From assembly GCF_004801255.1 (NCBI RefSeq), contig NZ_CP036295.1, positions 62,001 through 126,000 of the forward strand: a DNA stretch of 64,000 bases. Reading direction: 5' to 3'. Source of the stretch: Desulfovibrio desulfuricans. Its GTDB lineage: Bacteria; Desulfobacterota; Desulfovibrionia; Desulfovibrionales; Desulfovibrionaceae. The position numbers and the translations under genes are program-made. The number at the start of each line of letters is the position of its first letter. Position 1 is the first letter of the stretch. A model generated the notes under the pieces. It ran no database searches. It had not been told where the DNA came from and worked only from the letters and a program-made list of their open reading frames with translations. Of this stretch, positions 50,727 through 59,632 are shown in pieces.

Positions 50727-51749
50727 ATGAGCGCGTATTCCGACCTTACCAAATCCATGACCGCCCAGCCTTCACGTTGGCTTGTTACCGGCGTGGCGGG
50801 CTTTATTGGCTCAAATTTGCTGGAACATCTTTTGAAACTTGGCCAGACCGTTGTGGGGCTGGACAACTTTCTCACCGGTTACCAGAAGAACCTGGACATG
50901 GTGCGCGACATCGTGGGGCCTGAAGCGTGGAGCCGGTTTACCTTTATTGAAGGCGATATCCGCGATATCGACACCTGCCGCGCCGCCTGCCAGGGTGTGC
51001 AGCACGTGCTGCACGAGGCCGCCCTTGGCTCTGTGCCGCGTTCCATCGACGATCCCCTGCTGTCCAACAGCTGCAATATTACCGGCTATCTGCACATGCT
51101 TGTGGCCGCGCGTGATGCGGGCGTAAAAAGCTTTGTGTACGCGGCGTCTTCCTCCACCTACGGCGATTCGCCCGAGTTGCCCAAGGTGGAAGACAAGATC
51201 GGCAACCCCCTGTCGCCCTACGCCGTCACCAAGTACGTGGACGAACTGTATGCCGACGTGTTCCACCGCTGCTACGGTTTTTCCAGCGTGGGCCTGCGCT
51301 ACTTCAACGTGTTCGGCCAGCGGCAGGATCCCTACGGGGCCTATGCGGCCGTCATCCCCCAGTGGTTTGCCAGCCTCATCAAGCAGGAAACCGTTTTTGT
51401 GAACGGCGACGGCGAGACCAGCCGCGATTTTTGCTACATCGACAACGTCGTGCAGGCCAATCTGCTGGCCAGTTTTGCCCAGGGCGACGCCGCCAACAAG
51501 GTTTACAACGTGGCCTTTGGCCAGCGTACGACCCTGAACGAGCTTTTTGACCTGATCAAGGAAGAAGTGGCCCGCCACAAGCCCGAGGTGCAGGGCGCGC
51601 AGTGCGTGCACCGCGACTTCCGCGCTGGCGACGTGCGCCATTCGCTTGCCGACATCAGCCGCGCCGCAAAGCTGCTGGGCTACGGCCCGCAGTTTGACGT
51701 GCGCCAGGGCCTGCGCCTGGCGGGCGACTGGTACGCCGCCAACCTGTAG
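50727..51749 (+). CDS. wbpP: UDP-N-acetylglucosamine 4-epimerase (WbpP/Gne type)
   Basis: The 340-residue extended short-chain dehydrogenase interconverts UDP-GlcNAc and UDP-GalNAc (or the uronic acid forms). It shows NAD loop TGVAGFIG (21-28), Ser/Ser/Thr at SSST (141-144), Tyr165 and Lys169 in SPYAVTKY, and [12 protein letters not shown] (99-110), a WbpP hallmark that E. coli GalE lacks. It is divergent from the GT4/phosphoglycosyltransferase pair and likely supplies their sugar. AGGAC precedes the ATG and a terminator follows. Confidence 0.87.
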   Translation: MSAYSDLTKSMTAQPSRWLVTGVAGFIGSNLLEHLLKLGQTVVGLDNFLTGYQKNLDMVRDIVGPEAWSRFTFIEGDIRDIDTCRAACQGVQHVLHEAALGSVPRSIDDPLLSNSCNITGYLHMLVAARDAGVKSFVYAASSSTYGDSPELPKVEDKIGNPLSPYAVTKYVDELYADVFHRCYGFSSVGLRYFNVFGQRQDPYGAYAAVIPQWFASLIKQETVFVNGDGETSRDFCYIDNVVQANLLASFAQGDAANKVYNVAFGQRTTLNELFDLIKEEVARHKPEVQGAQCVHRDFRAGDVRHSLADISRAAKLLGYGPQFDVRQGLRLAGDWYAANL

Positions 51750-51777
51750 CCGTCAGCTCTGCATCCCTGCAAATATG

Positions 51778-51802
51778 AAACCCCGCGCAAGCGGGGTTTT
51801 TT
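51778..51802 (+). terminator. Rho-independent terminator of wbpP
   Basis: AAACCCCGC-GCAA-GCGGGG followed by six T. Confidence 0.85.
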
Positions 51803-51916
51803 GCTGTCAAAGATCAGCATCGCGAGATGTTGCGAGAGTTCAGGCGTTGGATGTTCCTTTGAGTCGGTGGACGCTCCGCTGCCAGTTTAAACCATCCTCA
51901 CGCCGCTCATCTGTCC

Positions 51917-52621
51917 CTATTTGTCGCCCACAACAAACGCCCCAGGGTACATGCCGCGAAAAACTTCAAGCTGCTGCTGCGCGCCGAACGAATCGGGCCA
52001 CGGCCCTACCTGCACGTTCCACATGTTGTTGCTGCCGTAGACAAGCCGTCCTTGGTTGCCGCTCTGCGAAAGGATGCTGATGAGGTTGTCGGCGTTGATT
52101 CTGTCGGCAAAGGCCCCCACCTGCACGTAAAAAGCTCCCGTCAGGTCGCCGTCCTCCTGCATGCGCTCGACGCTGCCCATGCTCTGCACGCGCACTCGCG
52201 CCGTGCCGGGGCCGACAATGCTGAGTCGGTTGGCCGCAGCCCGCGAAAGATCAATGACGCGGTCGTCCACAAAGGGGCCGCGGTCGTTGATGCGCACGAT
52301 AATGGAGCGGCCGTTGCCCAGATGCGTAACGCGCACCCTTGTGCCCAGCGGCAAAATCTTGTGGGCTGCCGTCATGGCGTACTGGTTGTAGGTCTCGCCG
52401 TTGGCGGTGGTTCTGCCGTGGAAGCCGGGGCCGTACCATGAGGCCGTGCCTTCTTCCACAAAGCCGTTGGCCGACTTGAGGGGGTAGTAGGTCTTGCCGC
52501 GCACCGTGTAGGGGCGGCTGCCCGGCACCCCGCCCTTGTGCCAGGAGCGCGAGCCGCAGCCAGCGAGCAGGGCGGCGCAAAGCAGTGCTGTAAAAAAAAG
52601 CAGAAGTGGTCGCGCCGTCAT
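51917..52621 (-). CDS. rlpA: RlpA family septal ring lytic transglycosylase (lipoprotein)
   Basis: The ATG at 52621 overlaps the stop of the upstream gene (ATGA). The 234-residue product has a lipoprotein signal with lipobox LAGC near Cys22. A double-psi beta-barrel RlpA domain follows (ASWYGPGFHGRTTANGE, TRVRVTHLGNGRS, INDRGPF with the catalytic-type Asp, DLSRAAANRL), then a C-terminal SPOR domain (FYVQVGAFADRINADNL) that binds denuded septal peptidoglycan. RlpA cleaves naked glycan strands in daughter-cell separation. An alternative ATG at 52627 is two codons upstream. Confidence 0.92.
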   Translation of the reverse strand: MTARPLLLFFTALLCAALLAGCGSRSWHKGGVPGSRPYTVRGKTYYPLKSANGFVEEGTASWYGPGFHGRTTANGETYNQYAMTAAHKILPLGTRVRVTHLGNGRSIIVRINDRGPFVDDRVIDLSRAAANRLSIVGPGTARVRVQSMGSVERMQEDGDLTGAFYVQVGAFADRINADNLISILSQSGNQGRLVYGSNNMWNVQVGPWPDSFGAQQQLEVFRGMYPGAFVVGDK

Positions 52622-53616
52622 GCACATCCGCGGCCCTGGCCAGCCAGATAGGGCAGGCAGGGGAGGGAATTTTTTTTGCCGCAGGCAGCGCATACGCCAG
52701 TTCCTTCGCATTGCGCAGTGGATTCGCACTCAAGCTCGGCCAGCAGGGCAAGACCATCCCGCCCCAGTCTGCCGCTTTCTTTTGCCTTGGCAAGCAGGGC
52801 AAGCGCGGGCTCGTGGCGACCGGCATTCAAAAAATCCCGGGCGGCCATGAGGTAGAGCCGCTCCCTGTCGTTGCCAAAAAGCGAGGCCAGCAAGTGGTCG
52901 TAGTTGGGCCCAAAGACGCGGCGGGCAAAGTCCTCCTCGCTGGCGAGCCAGCGGGCAAGATGGGCATTGTACCGCTCGACGGCCAGATAGCTCGCCAGCA
53001 GGCGCAACCCGTGCCCCAGTACGTGCATGATGCGCGAGAGTTCGCGCGACGAGCTTTCGGAGGTCTGCCCGCCGAGGCCGCGCAGGGGGTTGTACATGTC
53101 TGCCGTAACGGCAGGGCTGCGCGAAATCTGGATAAGACGGTTGGCGTAGTGTTGCCCCTGAAAGGCGTCTTCCTTCAGCTTGCCGCATTCATGAAAGGCA
53201 TAGCCGATGCACCAGTCTATCAGGGCCTCAAGGGCTTTTTGCGCTCTCGCTCCGCCCGGCAGCACGCTGTCGGCATGGCGGCGCAGGGCGTTGATCTGCG
53301 CAAGCTCGGCCTCATTGCCGCTTTCTGCCGGCGGGTCTTCGAGCAGCGGCAGCTCCACGACGGGCATGCCGCCCGGCGCCATGGCCTCAATGCCTGGGCT
53401 GTTGCGGAACAGGTGGTGGGCGGTGTCTTTGAGCCGCCAAAAAACCCCCTTGCGCATGGCCTCGCCCAGGAGGTCGCGCAAGGCGGTGTACGAGACGGCC
53501 CCATCCACGTCAAAGCGGTGGCGCTGGTCGGCCAGCAGGCTGTAAACTGTGCAATAGTCGCGCACAAGATCGCGCACGAGAAAATCGCGGTTGGCCAGCA
53601 GCCAGCGTCCGTTCAC
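52618..53616 (-). CDS. Unknown protein with Cys-rich C-terminal tail
   Basis: GTG start at 53616 with AGGAGG seven bases upstream; it overlaps the stop of the preceding gene (GTGA) and its own stop overlaps rlpA. The 332-residue protein is soluble and mostly helical, with no family recognised. The last 37 residues contain six cysteines (297, 303, 309, 312, 320, 331), including CAAC and PCLPYL, which look like a small zinc or Fe-S site. Middle of a coupled three-gene operon with rlpA. Confidence 0.75.
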   Translation of the reverse strand: MNGRWLLANRDFLVRDLVRDYCTVYSLLADQRHRFDVDGAVSYTALRDLLGEAMRKGVFWRLKDTAHHLFRNSPGIEAMAPGGMPVVELPLLEDPPAESGNEAELAQINALRRHADSVLPGGARAQKALEALIDWCIGYAFHECGKLKEDAFQGQHYANRLIQISRSPAVTADMYNPLRGLGGQTSESSSRELSRIMHVLGHGLRLLASYLAVERYNAHLARWLASEEDFARRVFGPNYDHLLASLFGNDRERLYLMAARDFLNAGRHEPALALLAKAKESGRLGRDGLALLAELECESTAQCEGTGVCAACGKKNSLPCLPYLAGQGRGCA

Positions 53617-53882
53617 GCTTCGTCCTCCTGCAGCAGGGCGCGCGCTACGGCAATATCGTACAGCAGCGTGGGGTCTGCCTCGGGGTTGCGGTCTTGCTGA
53701 TACATGCGGGCAGCGCTGCGCACAATGGCCATGCTGAGCCAGGGGTGTCGCTCCCACACTTCGGGGTGGTCGCCCCGCCAGAGTCTAAACTCGACCTCGC
53801 CGTCCGGCCCGCGGCGTACGTAGACGCGCGACTGGGGGTTGCCCGCCTGCGGGTGGTAGTACAATCCAAGTTGGTCTTTCAT
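53613..53882 (-). CDS. Small conserved-type hypothetical protein
   Basis: The ATG at 53882 follows AAGGG at nine bases; upstream in-frame codons are rejected because the longer version runs into the AT-rich promoter region. The 89-residue product is charged and soluble (YVRRGPDGEVEFRLWRGDHPEVWE). No motif recognised. First gene of the operon ending with rlpA, divergent from dsrA. Confidence 0.6.
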   Translation of the reverse strand: MKDQLGLYYHPQAGNPQSRVYVRRGPDGEVEFRLWRGDHPEVWERHPWLSMAIVRSAARMYQQDRNPEADPTLLYDIAVARALLQEDEA

Positions 53883-54449
53883 TACTAATAGCCCTTGCTG
53901 GTCCGCAGCCAAAGCCGCGCGTTGGTGCGGTACGCCCGCACATGCCGATGTCAGCATACGCGCAAGCAGGCGGTTTGCCAAGGGCGGGAAATATTGTTGT
54001 GAAAAATTATACAATATTTAAGAAAAAAGTTGCTTTTTGCCCGAAAAAATTCCCCCCAGCTACCGCCTAAAGTAATGATTTTGCCATACTGTGTTCACGT
54101 GCATTGTGTCGCAAAGCCTTGAGCGACGGGTATTCACACTCCTTCTGTGTATATCGTGCCGCCCCGGTTGTCATTAGGTTGAAAATGGGCTAAGCAGTGA
54201 TTTGACCGCGTTGCGGCCTGACGGTCGGAGGCCCTTGCACGTCCGTTATCCGCGATCCCTTGGGGCGTCCCGATTTTGCGGGGCGTGCGTATGCTGGTTT
54301 GTCCTGCATGCGTGTGCTGGCGGGTAGTTTACCGCCACGCATGGGCAGCGATTTCGCGCCTATACCCCGGATTGCCGCACCGGATCGCCGCAGTTGACCG
54401 GCACGTCACGCGAACGCGTGATACAAACAAACCATGTGGAGGTATGGCA
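53883..54449. other. Divergent control region upstream of dsrA
   Basis: This 567-base stretch has an AT-rich block near 53990-54080 with the Rex-like palindrome, and a weak TTGTCA at 54168. No open frame with a ribosome binding site and no RNA gene were found. A long dsrA leader is possible. Confidence 0.5.
53997..54014. promoter_or_regulatory. Rex-like operator candidate
   Basis: TTGTGAA-AAAT-TATACAA: the left half is a perfect Rex half-site (TTGTGAA) and the right half matches TTCACAA in 5 of 7 positions. It sits between the rlpA operon and dsrAB. Confidence 0.35.
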
Positions 54450-55763
54450 ATGGCGAAACATGCAACCCCCTTGTTGGACCAGCTTGAAAGCGGCCCTTGG
54501 CCGAGCTTTGTGTCCGACATCAAACAGGAGGCGGTCTCTCGGGCCAAGAACCCCAAGGGTCTTGACTATCAGATCCCTGTGGACTGCCCCGAAGACCTTC
54601 TGGGTGTACTTGAGCTTTCCTACAACGAAAAGGAAACCCACTGGAAGCACGGCGGCATCGTGGGCGTGTTTGGTTACGGCGGTGGCGTTATCGGCCGTTA
54701 CTGCGACCAGCCCGAAATGTTCCCCGGCGTGGCCCACTTCCACACCATGCGTGTGGCTCAGCCTTCGGGCAAGTACTACCACAGCAAGTTCCTGCGCGAC
54801 CTGTGCGACATTTGGGACCTGCGTGGTTCCGGTCTGACCAACATGCACGGTTCCACCGGCGACATCGTGCTGCTTGGCACCCAGACCGCCCAGCTGGAAG
54901 AAATCTTCCACGAACTGACCCACACGATGAACGTCGACCTGGGTGGTTCCGGCTCCAACCTGCGTACGCCTGAAGCCTGTCTTGGCCAGTCGCGCTGCGA
55001 ATATGCCTGCTACAACACGCAGGGCATGTGCTACCAGCTGACCATGGACTATCAGGACGAACTGCACCGCCCCGCCTTCCCCTACAAGTTCAAGTTCAAG
55101 TTCGACGGTTGCCCCAACGGCTGCGTGTGCGCCATGGCGCGCTCTGACTTTGCCGTTGTCGGTACCTGGAAGGACGACATCAAGATCGACCAGGACGCCG
55201 TGAAGGGCTATGTGGGCGGCGAATTCGCCCCCAACGCCGGCGCTCACTCCGGTCGCGACTGGGGCAAGTTCGACATCCAGAAGGAAGTCGTTGACCTGTG
55301 CCCCTCCAAGTGCATGAAGTGGGACGGCTCCAAGCTTTCCATCAAGACCGCCGACTGCGTGCGCTGCATGCACTGCATCAACACCATGCCCCGCGCTCTG
55401 CACATCGGTGACGAACGCGGCGCGAGCATCCTCGTGGGCGCCAAGGCCCCCGTGGTGGACGGCGCCCAGATGGGTTCGCTGCTCGTGCCCTTCGTTTCCT
55501 GTGAAGCCCCTTACGACGACGTGAAAGAAGTCATCGAAAAGATTTGGGACTGGTGGATGGAAGAAGGCAAGAACCGCGAGCGCGTGGGTGAAACCATGAA
55601 GCGCCTGTCGTTCCAGAAGCTGCTGGAAGTCACCGACACTCCCGCCGCTGCCTACCATGTGAAGGAACCGCGTTCCAACCCGTACATCTTCTTCAAGGAA
55701 GAAGAAGTTCCCGGCGGTTGGACCCGCGACCTCGCTGCTTACCGCAAACGCCATCAACGCTAG
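54450..55763 (+). CDS. dsrA: Dissimilatory sulfite reductase alpha subunit
   Basis: DsrA with DsrB forms the alpha2beta2 siroheme enzyme that reduces sulfite in the cytoplasm, the last step of sulfate respiration. The second ATG (54450) is seven bases from GGAGG and is chosen over 54444. The 437-residue protein has siroheme-[4Fe-4S] ligands Cys177, Cys183, Cys221 and Cys225 and ferredoxin cysteines Cys284, Cys303, Cys306 and Cys309, the positions of the Desulfovibrio enzyme. Strong codon bias points to very high expression. First gene of dsrABD. Confidence 0.98.
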   Translation: MAKHATPLLDQLESGPWPSFVSDIKQEAVSRAKNPKGLDYQIPVDCPEDLLGVLELSYNEKETHWKHGGIVGVFGYGGGVIGRYCDQPEMFPGVAHFHTMRVAQPSGKYYHSKFLRDLCDIWDLRGSGLTNMHGSTGDIVLLGTQTAQLEEIFHELTHTMNVDLGGSGSNLRTPEACLGQSRCEYACYNTQGMCYQLTMDYQDELHRPAFPYKFKFKFDGCPNGCVCAMARSDFAVVGTWKDDIKIDQDAVKGYVGGEFAPNAGAHSGRDWGKFDIQKEVVDLCPSKCMKWDGSKLSIKTADCVRCMHCINTMPRALHIGDERGASILVGAKAPVVDGAQMGSLLVPFVSCEAPYDDVKEVIEKIWDWWMEEGKNRERVGETMKRLSFQKLLEVTDTPAAAYHVKEPRSNPYIFFKEEEVPGGWTRDLAAYRKRHQR

Positions 55764-55781
55764 TCAAAGGGGGAGAAGAAC

Positions 55782-56927
55782 ATGGCTTTTATTTCTTCCG
55801 GGTACAATCCCGCAAAACCGATGGAAGGCCGCATTACCGACATCGGACCCCATAAGTATAATGAATACTTTCCTCCGGTGGTCAAGAACAACTTCGGCAA
55901 GTGGCTCTATCACGAAATTCTTGAGCCCGGCGTGCTCGTGCACGTGGCCGAAAGCGGCGACAAGTGCTACACCGTCCGCGTGGGCGGCACCCGTACCATG
56001 TCCATCACTCACATCCGTGAGCTGTGCGACATCGCCGACAAGTACTGCGGCGGATACCTGCGCTGGACCACCCGTAACAACATCGAATTCATGGTCGACA
56101 GCGAAGCCGGCATGAAGGCCCTGCGCGACGACCTGAACAGCCGCAAGTTTGACGGCGGTTCGTTCAAGTTCCCCGTGGGCGGCACCGGCGCTGGCATCAG
56201 CAACATGGTGCACACCCAGGGTTGGGTGCACTGCCACACCCCCGCCACCGACGCCTCCGGCCCGGTCAAGGCCGTGATGGACGCCGTGTTTGAAGACTTC
56301 AAGTCCATGCGCCTGCCCGCCCCCGTGCGTATCGCGCTTGCTTGCTGCATCAACATGTGCGGCGCCGTGCACTGCTCGGACATCGGCCTTGTGGGTATCC
56401 ACCGCAAGCCCCCGATGGTCGACCACGAATGGGCTGACCAGCTGTGCGAAATTCCTCTGGCCGTGGCCGCCTGCCCCACAGCCGCTGTGCGTCCCACCAA
56501 GGTGGAACACAACGGCAACAAGGTGAACTCCATCGCCATCAAGGAAGACCGCTGCATGTACTGCGGCAACTGCTACACCATGTGCCCCGCGCTGCCCATC
56601 TCGGACGGCGAAGGCGACGGCGTTGCCATCATGGTTGGCGGCAAGGTTTCCAACCGCATCAGCATGCCCAAGTTCTCCAAGGTCGTTGTGGGTTACATCC
56701 CCAACGAACCGCCCCGTTGGCCTTCGTTGACCAAGATCGTGAAGCACATCGTTGAAGTGTACGCGGCCAACGCCAACAAGTACGAACGTCTGGGCGACTG
56801 GGCTGAACGCATCGGCTGGGAAACCTTCTTCAAGATGACCGGCCTTGAATTCACTCACCACCTTATCGACGACTTCCGTGATCCCGCCTACTACACTTGG
56901 CGGCAGAGCACGCAGTTCAAGTTCTAG
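55782..56927 (+). CDS. dsrB: Dissimilatory sulfite reductase beta subunit
   Basis: The 381-residue partner of DsrA carries the catalytic siroheme. Cluster cysteines are Cys151, Cys188, Cys189 and Cys193, and the ferredoxin domain has Cys231, Cys258, Cys261 and Cys264. GGGGAG precedes the ATG 18 bases after dsrA. Length, motifs and codon bias are normal for Desulfovibrio. Confidence 0.98.
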   Translation: MAFISSGYNPAKPMEGRITDIGPHKYNEYFPPVVKNNFGKWLYHEILEPGVLVHVAESGDKCYTVRVGGTRTMSITHIRELCDIADKYCGGYLRWTTRNNIEFMVDSEAGMKALRDDLNSRKFDGGSFKFPVGGTGAGISNMVHTQGWVHCHTPATDASGPVKAVMDAVFEDFKSMRLPAPVRIALACCINMCGAVHCSDIGLVGIHRKPPMVDHEWADQLCEIPLAVAACPTAAVRPTKVEHNGNKVNSIAIKEDRCMYCGNCYTMCPALPISDGEGDGVAIMVGGKVSNRISMPKFSKVVVGYIPNEPPRWPSLTKIVKHIVEVYAANANKYERLGDWAERIGWETFFKMTGLEFTHHLIDDFRDPAYYTWRQSTQFKF

Positions 56928-56984
56928 GCATATCTCGTTTTAACCCCGGCGGCGCATCCGCGCCGCCGGGACAGGAGAACCACC

Positions 56985-57221
56985 ATGGCTGACGACAAAG
57001 ACGTTGTTGTTGAATTTTTGAATAGCAAATCCGCGTCCAAGTCCAAGTTCTATTTCAAGGACTTCCTTGAATTGTTCCCCGATCGCGGTCCCCGCGACGT
57101 GAAGAAAGTTCTCACCAAGCTGGTGAACGAAGAAGTGCTGGAATTCTGGTCTTCCGGTTCCACCACCATGTACGGCCTGAAGGGCGCGGGCAAGCAGTCC
57201 GCCGCTGAAGGCGAAAATTAG
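56985..57221 (+). CDS. dsrD: Dissimilatory sulfite reductase-associated protein DsrD
   Basis: The 78-residue winged-helix protein is conserved in sulfate reducers and acts as an allosteric activator of DsrAB. AGGAG precedes the ATG 57 bases after dsrB. The sequence shows the helix-turn-helix-like core (FYFKDFLELFP, VKKVLTKLVNEE) and a strand with WSSGSTTMYGL. Third gene of the operon; the stem-loop element at 57268 follows. Confidence 0.95.
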   Translation: MADDKDVVVEFLNSKSASKSKFYFKDFLELFPDRGPRDVKKVLTKLVNEEVLEFWSSGSTTMYGLKGAGKQSAAEGEN

Positions 57222-57689
57222 TAGCGTAAGCACCGGCCCAGCGCCTGTTGCTTTGGGCTGCGCCAAAACGCGCTTTTTATTACGGTCGAGTACCTTGCGT
57301 ACACTCCCTGCATAAAAAGCGCGTCTTTGTTGTCGCTGCGGCAGGTACACGCCGATGCCTCCGGCACTTGCTGCCGGTTATGCTTGATTCACGTCGGGCC
57401 AGCAGGCCCCGGTCATGCCCGTACGGGCATGAGCATCCGCGAGGCGCGTCAGCCTTTGCGTGGTAGCTTCAGCAAGTTATGCCGCAACGCAAGTTGTGGC
57501 ATTTCTTGCTTTTGGGTGCTTGAGGGGTAATGCTTTGCCATGCCTGACGCAAAACGCGATTGCCTGGCGTCTGCGCTGGGCGGGTATGGCAGCATGCCGC
57601 GATGCGCCGCTACGCCTGCGCAGACGCAGATTTGCCGGGTCGGCATTACGAAGCGTCATCCATTTGGCCAAGACGCAGCAGGAGGCCGT
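57222..57689. other. Intergenic region after dsrD
   Basis: Holds the first copy of the conserved stem-loop element (57268-57324). The remaining sequence is GC-rich without a gene that has a ribosome binding site, until AGGAGG at 57680 before the AMMECR1 gene. Confidence 0.5.
57268..57324 (+). repeat. Conserved stem-loop element, copy 1
   Basis: ACGCGCTTTTTAT (57268-57280) and ATAAAAAGCGCGT (57312-57324) form a perfect 13-pair stem. The 31-base loop contains GTCGAGTACC...GCGTACACTCCCTGC, with an inner GAGTAC / GTAC-A-CTC helix. It lies 47 bases after dsrD and is followed by a T-rich stretch. Its loop is nearly identical to that of copy 2 at 59633. Confidence 0.7.
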
Positions 57690-58265
57690 ATGAGCACGTC
57701 GTTTACCCTGCCTGATGCAGAAAAAAAGTTTCTTTCACAGCAGGCCCGCACCTCCATTGAAGCGGAGTTGCTGGGAAAAAATGTTGCGGATATTCCTCGA
57801 CCGCCAGCGGCGGAATTTGCCCCGGGCAGCGCGCTGCACCGCAAGCTTGGGGCCTTTGTTACGTTGCACATCAGCGGCAATCTGCGTGGCTGCATAGGCA
57901 ATATTGTCGGGCGCGAACCGCTGTACGCCACAGTATGGCACATGGCCCAGGCTGCGGCCTTTGCCGATCCGCGTTTTCCCGCTCTGGGCCTGGCGGAGTG
58001 GCCGCGCGTCAACATGGAGATTTCCGTGCTGGATGAGCTGACGCCCTGCCCCGACGCGCAGGCAGTGGAAGTGGGCCGTCACGGGCTGGTGCTGCAGTAC
58101 GCCGGGCGCAGCGGCGTGTTTTTGCCTCAGGTTCCTGTGGAGCAGGGCTGGGACAGGCTGGCTTACCTGGACAACCTGTGCGGCAAGGCGGGCCTGCCCC
58201 CCGGTACGTGGAAACTGCCCGGCGCACAGCTCTTTTGGTACGAGGCCACGGTGTTCAAGGCCTAG
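57690..58265 (+). CDS. AMMECR1 domain protein (AmmeMemoRadiSam system protein A type)
   Basis: The ATG at 57690 follows AGGAGG by five bases; a longer frame from 57540 is rejected for lack of such a site. The 191-residue soluble protein is a full AMMECR1 domain with the invariant LRGCIG (65-70), HMAQAAAFADPRFP, EISVLDELTP, GLVLQ and FLPQVPVEQGWD motifs. In the AmmeMemoRadiSam system it partners with Memo and radical-SAM proteins, whose genes are not adjacent here. Exact role unknown. Confidence 0.88.
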   Translation: MSTSFTLPDAEKKFLSQQARTSIEAELLGKNVADIPRPPAAEFAPGSALHRKLGAFVTLHISGNLRGCIGNIVGREPLYATVWHMAQAAAFADPRFPALGLAEWPRVNMEISVLDELTPCPDAQAVEVGRHGLVLQYAGRSGVFLPQVPVEQGWDRLAYLDNLCGKAGLPPGTWKLPGAQLFWYEATVFKA

Positions 58266-58626
58266 CGTGCAGGCCATTGCAAACAAAAATATGCCCTACA
58301 CCTGCAACCATTGCTGGTATGGGCGCTTATTAAATGTCTTTCATTGTAAAACCAACGTCAAGAAGCATTTTATAAAGCTCAATGTGCGTTGTGTTGTCTA
58401 TGTTGTTGTTCTCGCAATTTTATTTTACCCCTTTTTTTACTTGTCTGGTTTCTTCGAAAAGCCCGGCAACGTAATTATGTTCGTAATCCTCTTCGCAGTT
58501 GAAGTGTGAATTTTACTTGGTCATGACCATTTTCCACTTAAGGCTAATAGTTAAAAACATTTGCTCTATATAAATTGTCGCTATTGGCTTTTTGACAAAT
58601 GCCTTGCTCTGGATTAGTTTACGTCA
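58266..58626. other. AT-rich stretch upstream of the FMN riboswitch
   Basis: AT-richer than the surrounding genes; holds only the possible small gene at 58291-58509 and presumably the ribB promoter. Confidence 0.4.
58291..58509 (+). CDS. Possible small membrane protein with N-terminal Cys motif
   Basis: A 72-residue frame starts MPYTCNHCWYGR, with a CxxC pair, then has one or two hydrophobic segments (about 33-50 and 60-72). The ribosome binding site is weak (no GGAG), and the frame is open further to a GTG at 58267. Low GC matches the local insert. It could be spurious. Confidence 0.33.
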   Translation: MPYTCNHCWYGRLLNVFHCKTNVKKHFIKLNVRCVVYVVVLAILFYPFFYLSGFFEKPGNVIMFVILFAVEV

Positions 58627-58767
58627 TTCTCAGGGCGGGGTGAGAGTCCCCACCGGCGGTGATGCGGCGGCCAGACGGCCCCGCCAGCCCGCGAGCGCCC
58701 AGTGTTTGGGGTCAGCAGATCCGGTGCGAATCCGGAGCCGACGGTTACAGTCCGGATGGAAGAGAAC
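58627..58767 (+). promoter_or_regulatory. FMN riboswitch (RFN element)
   Basis: The element starts TTCTCAGGGCGGGG, continues GAGAGTCCCCACCGGCGG, has GATCCGGTGCGAATCCGG and closes with GCCGACGGTTACAGTCCGGA and GAAGAGAA, the classic aptamer order. It precedes ribB by 118 bases. Confidence 0.95.
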
Positions 58768-58848
58768 GGTTTTATGCCGCGCGCAGCGGTGCGTCCTTTA
58801 TTTGAAGGCGCCCTTTGCCTTGCGGCCCGTCCACGCCCTGATGCACCA

Positions 58849-58880
58849 TCTCCCGGCCCGCGAGGCCGGAAACAGGAGAA
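58849..58880 (+). promoter_or_regulatory. Possible ribosome-binding-site sequestering hairpin of ribB
   Basis: CCGGCC (58853-58858) pairs with GGCCGG (58864-58869), and TCTC just before it can pair with GAGA (58876-58879) within the AGGAGA ribosome binding site. This suggests translational control by the upstream aptamer. Confidence 0.45.
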
Positions 58881-58884
58881 CGGA

Positions 58885-59556
58885 ATGCATCAGTCCTCAT
58901 TATCCCTTTCGTCATTCGGCACTTCTGAAGAGCGTGTGCGCGCTGCTCTGGCTTCGTTGAGCAAAGGCGGCGGCGTTTGCGTTGTGGATGACGAAAACCG
59001 GGAAAACGAAGGCGACCTCATTTTTAGCGCGCAGCACATCACCGTGCCGCAGATGGCCATGCTGATACGCCACTGCAGCGGCATTGTCTGCCTGTGCCTC
59101 ACCGACGAGCATGTGCAGCGGCTTGAGCTGCCCATGATGACGGAGCACAACACCAACACGCAGGGAACAGCCTTTACGGTCACCATTGAGGCGGCCACCG
59201 GCGTTACCACGGGTGTTTCCGCCGCTGACCGCGTGGCCACCATCAAGGCGGCCGCTGCGCCCTGCGCCAGACCTGCGGATTTGCGCCGCCCCGGTCATGT
59301 CTTCCCCCTGCGGGCGCGCCCCGGCGGCGTGCTTGAACGGCGCGGCCACACCGAGGCGACCGTTGATCTCATGCGTATGTCTGGTCTGGAGCCGTGCGGC
59401 GTGCTGTGCGAGCTGACTCTGGATGACGGCGAAATGGCCCGACTGCCCGAGGTGGCGGGCTTTGCCCGCGCCCACAACATGCCTTTGTGCAGTGTGGAGG
59501 ATATTGCGGCGTGGCGGTTGGCTATGGGTGATCTGCACCTCGCCGCCAGCGCATAA
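58885..59556 (+). CDS. ribB: 3,4-dihydroxy-2-butanone 4-phosphate synthase
   Basis: RibB turns ribulose 5-phosphate into the four-carbon unit of riboflavin. The ATG at 58885 has AGGAGA seven bases upstream; the longer frame would read through the riboswitch. The 223-residue monofunctional protein has the acidic loop [10 protein letters not shown] (35-44), [25 protein letters not shown] and GHTEATVDL motifs with all catalytic acids and the His. It resembles E. coli RibB closely and lacks the GTP cyclohydrolase II half common in fused enzymes. Control by the FMN riboswitch makes it responsive to flavin. Confidence 0.95.
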   Translation: MHQSSLSLSSFGTSEERVRAALASLSKGGGVCVVDDENRENEGDLIFSAQHITVPQMAMLIRHCSGIVCLCLTDEHVQRLELPMMTEHNTNTQGTAFTVTIEAATGVTTGVSAADRVATIKAAAAPCARPADLRRPGHVFPLRARPGGVLERRGHTEATVDLMRMSGLEPCGVLCELTLDDGEMARLPEVAGFARAHNMPLCSVEDIAAWRLAMGDLHLAASA

Positions 59557-59632
59557 TTGATGGGCGCGCTGCAAGCGTCTTTTGCCGCGCGCGTCTTTTG
59601 CCCGCGCGTGTCTTTTGCCCGCTGACAGCGTC

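Noticed and set aside
54110-54165. CRP-like half sites and a TATATC box upstream of dsrA
   Set aside because: Half sites do not form a proper 6-base-spaced palindrome, and no minus-35 box stands at a workable distance.
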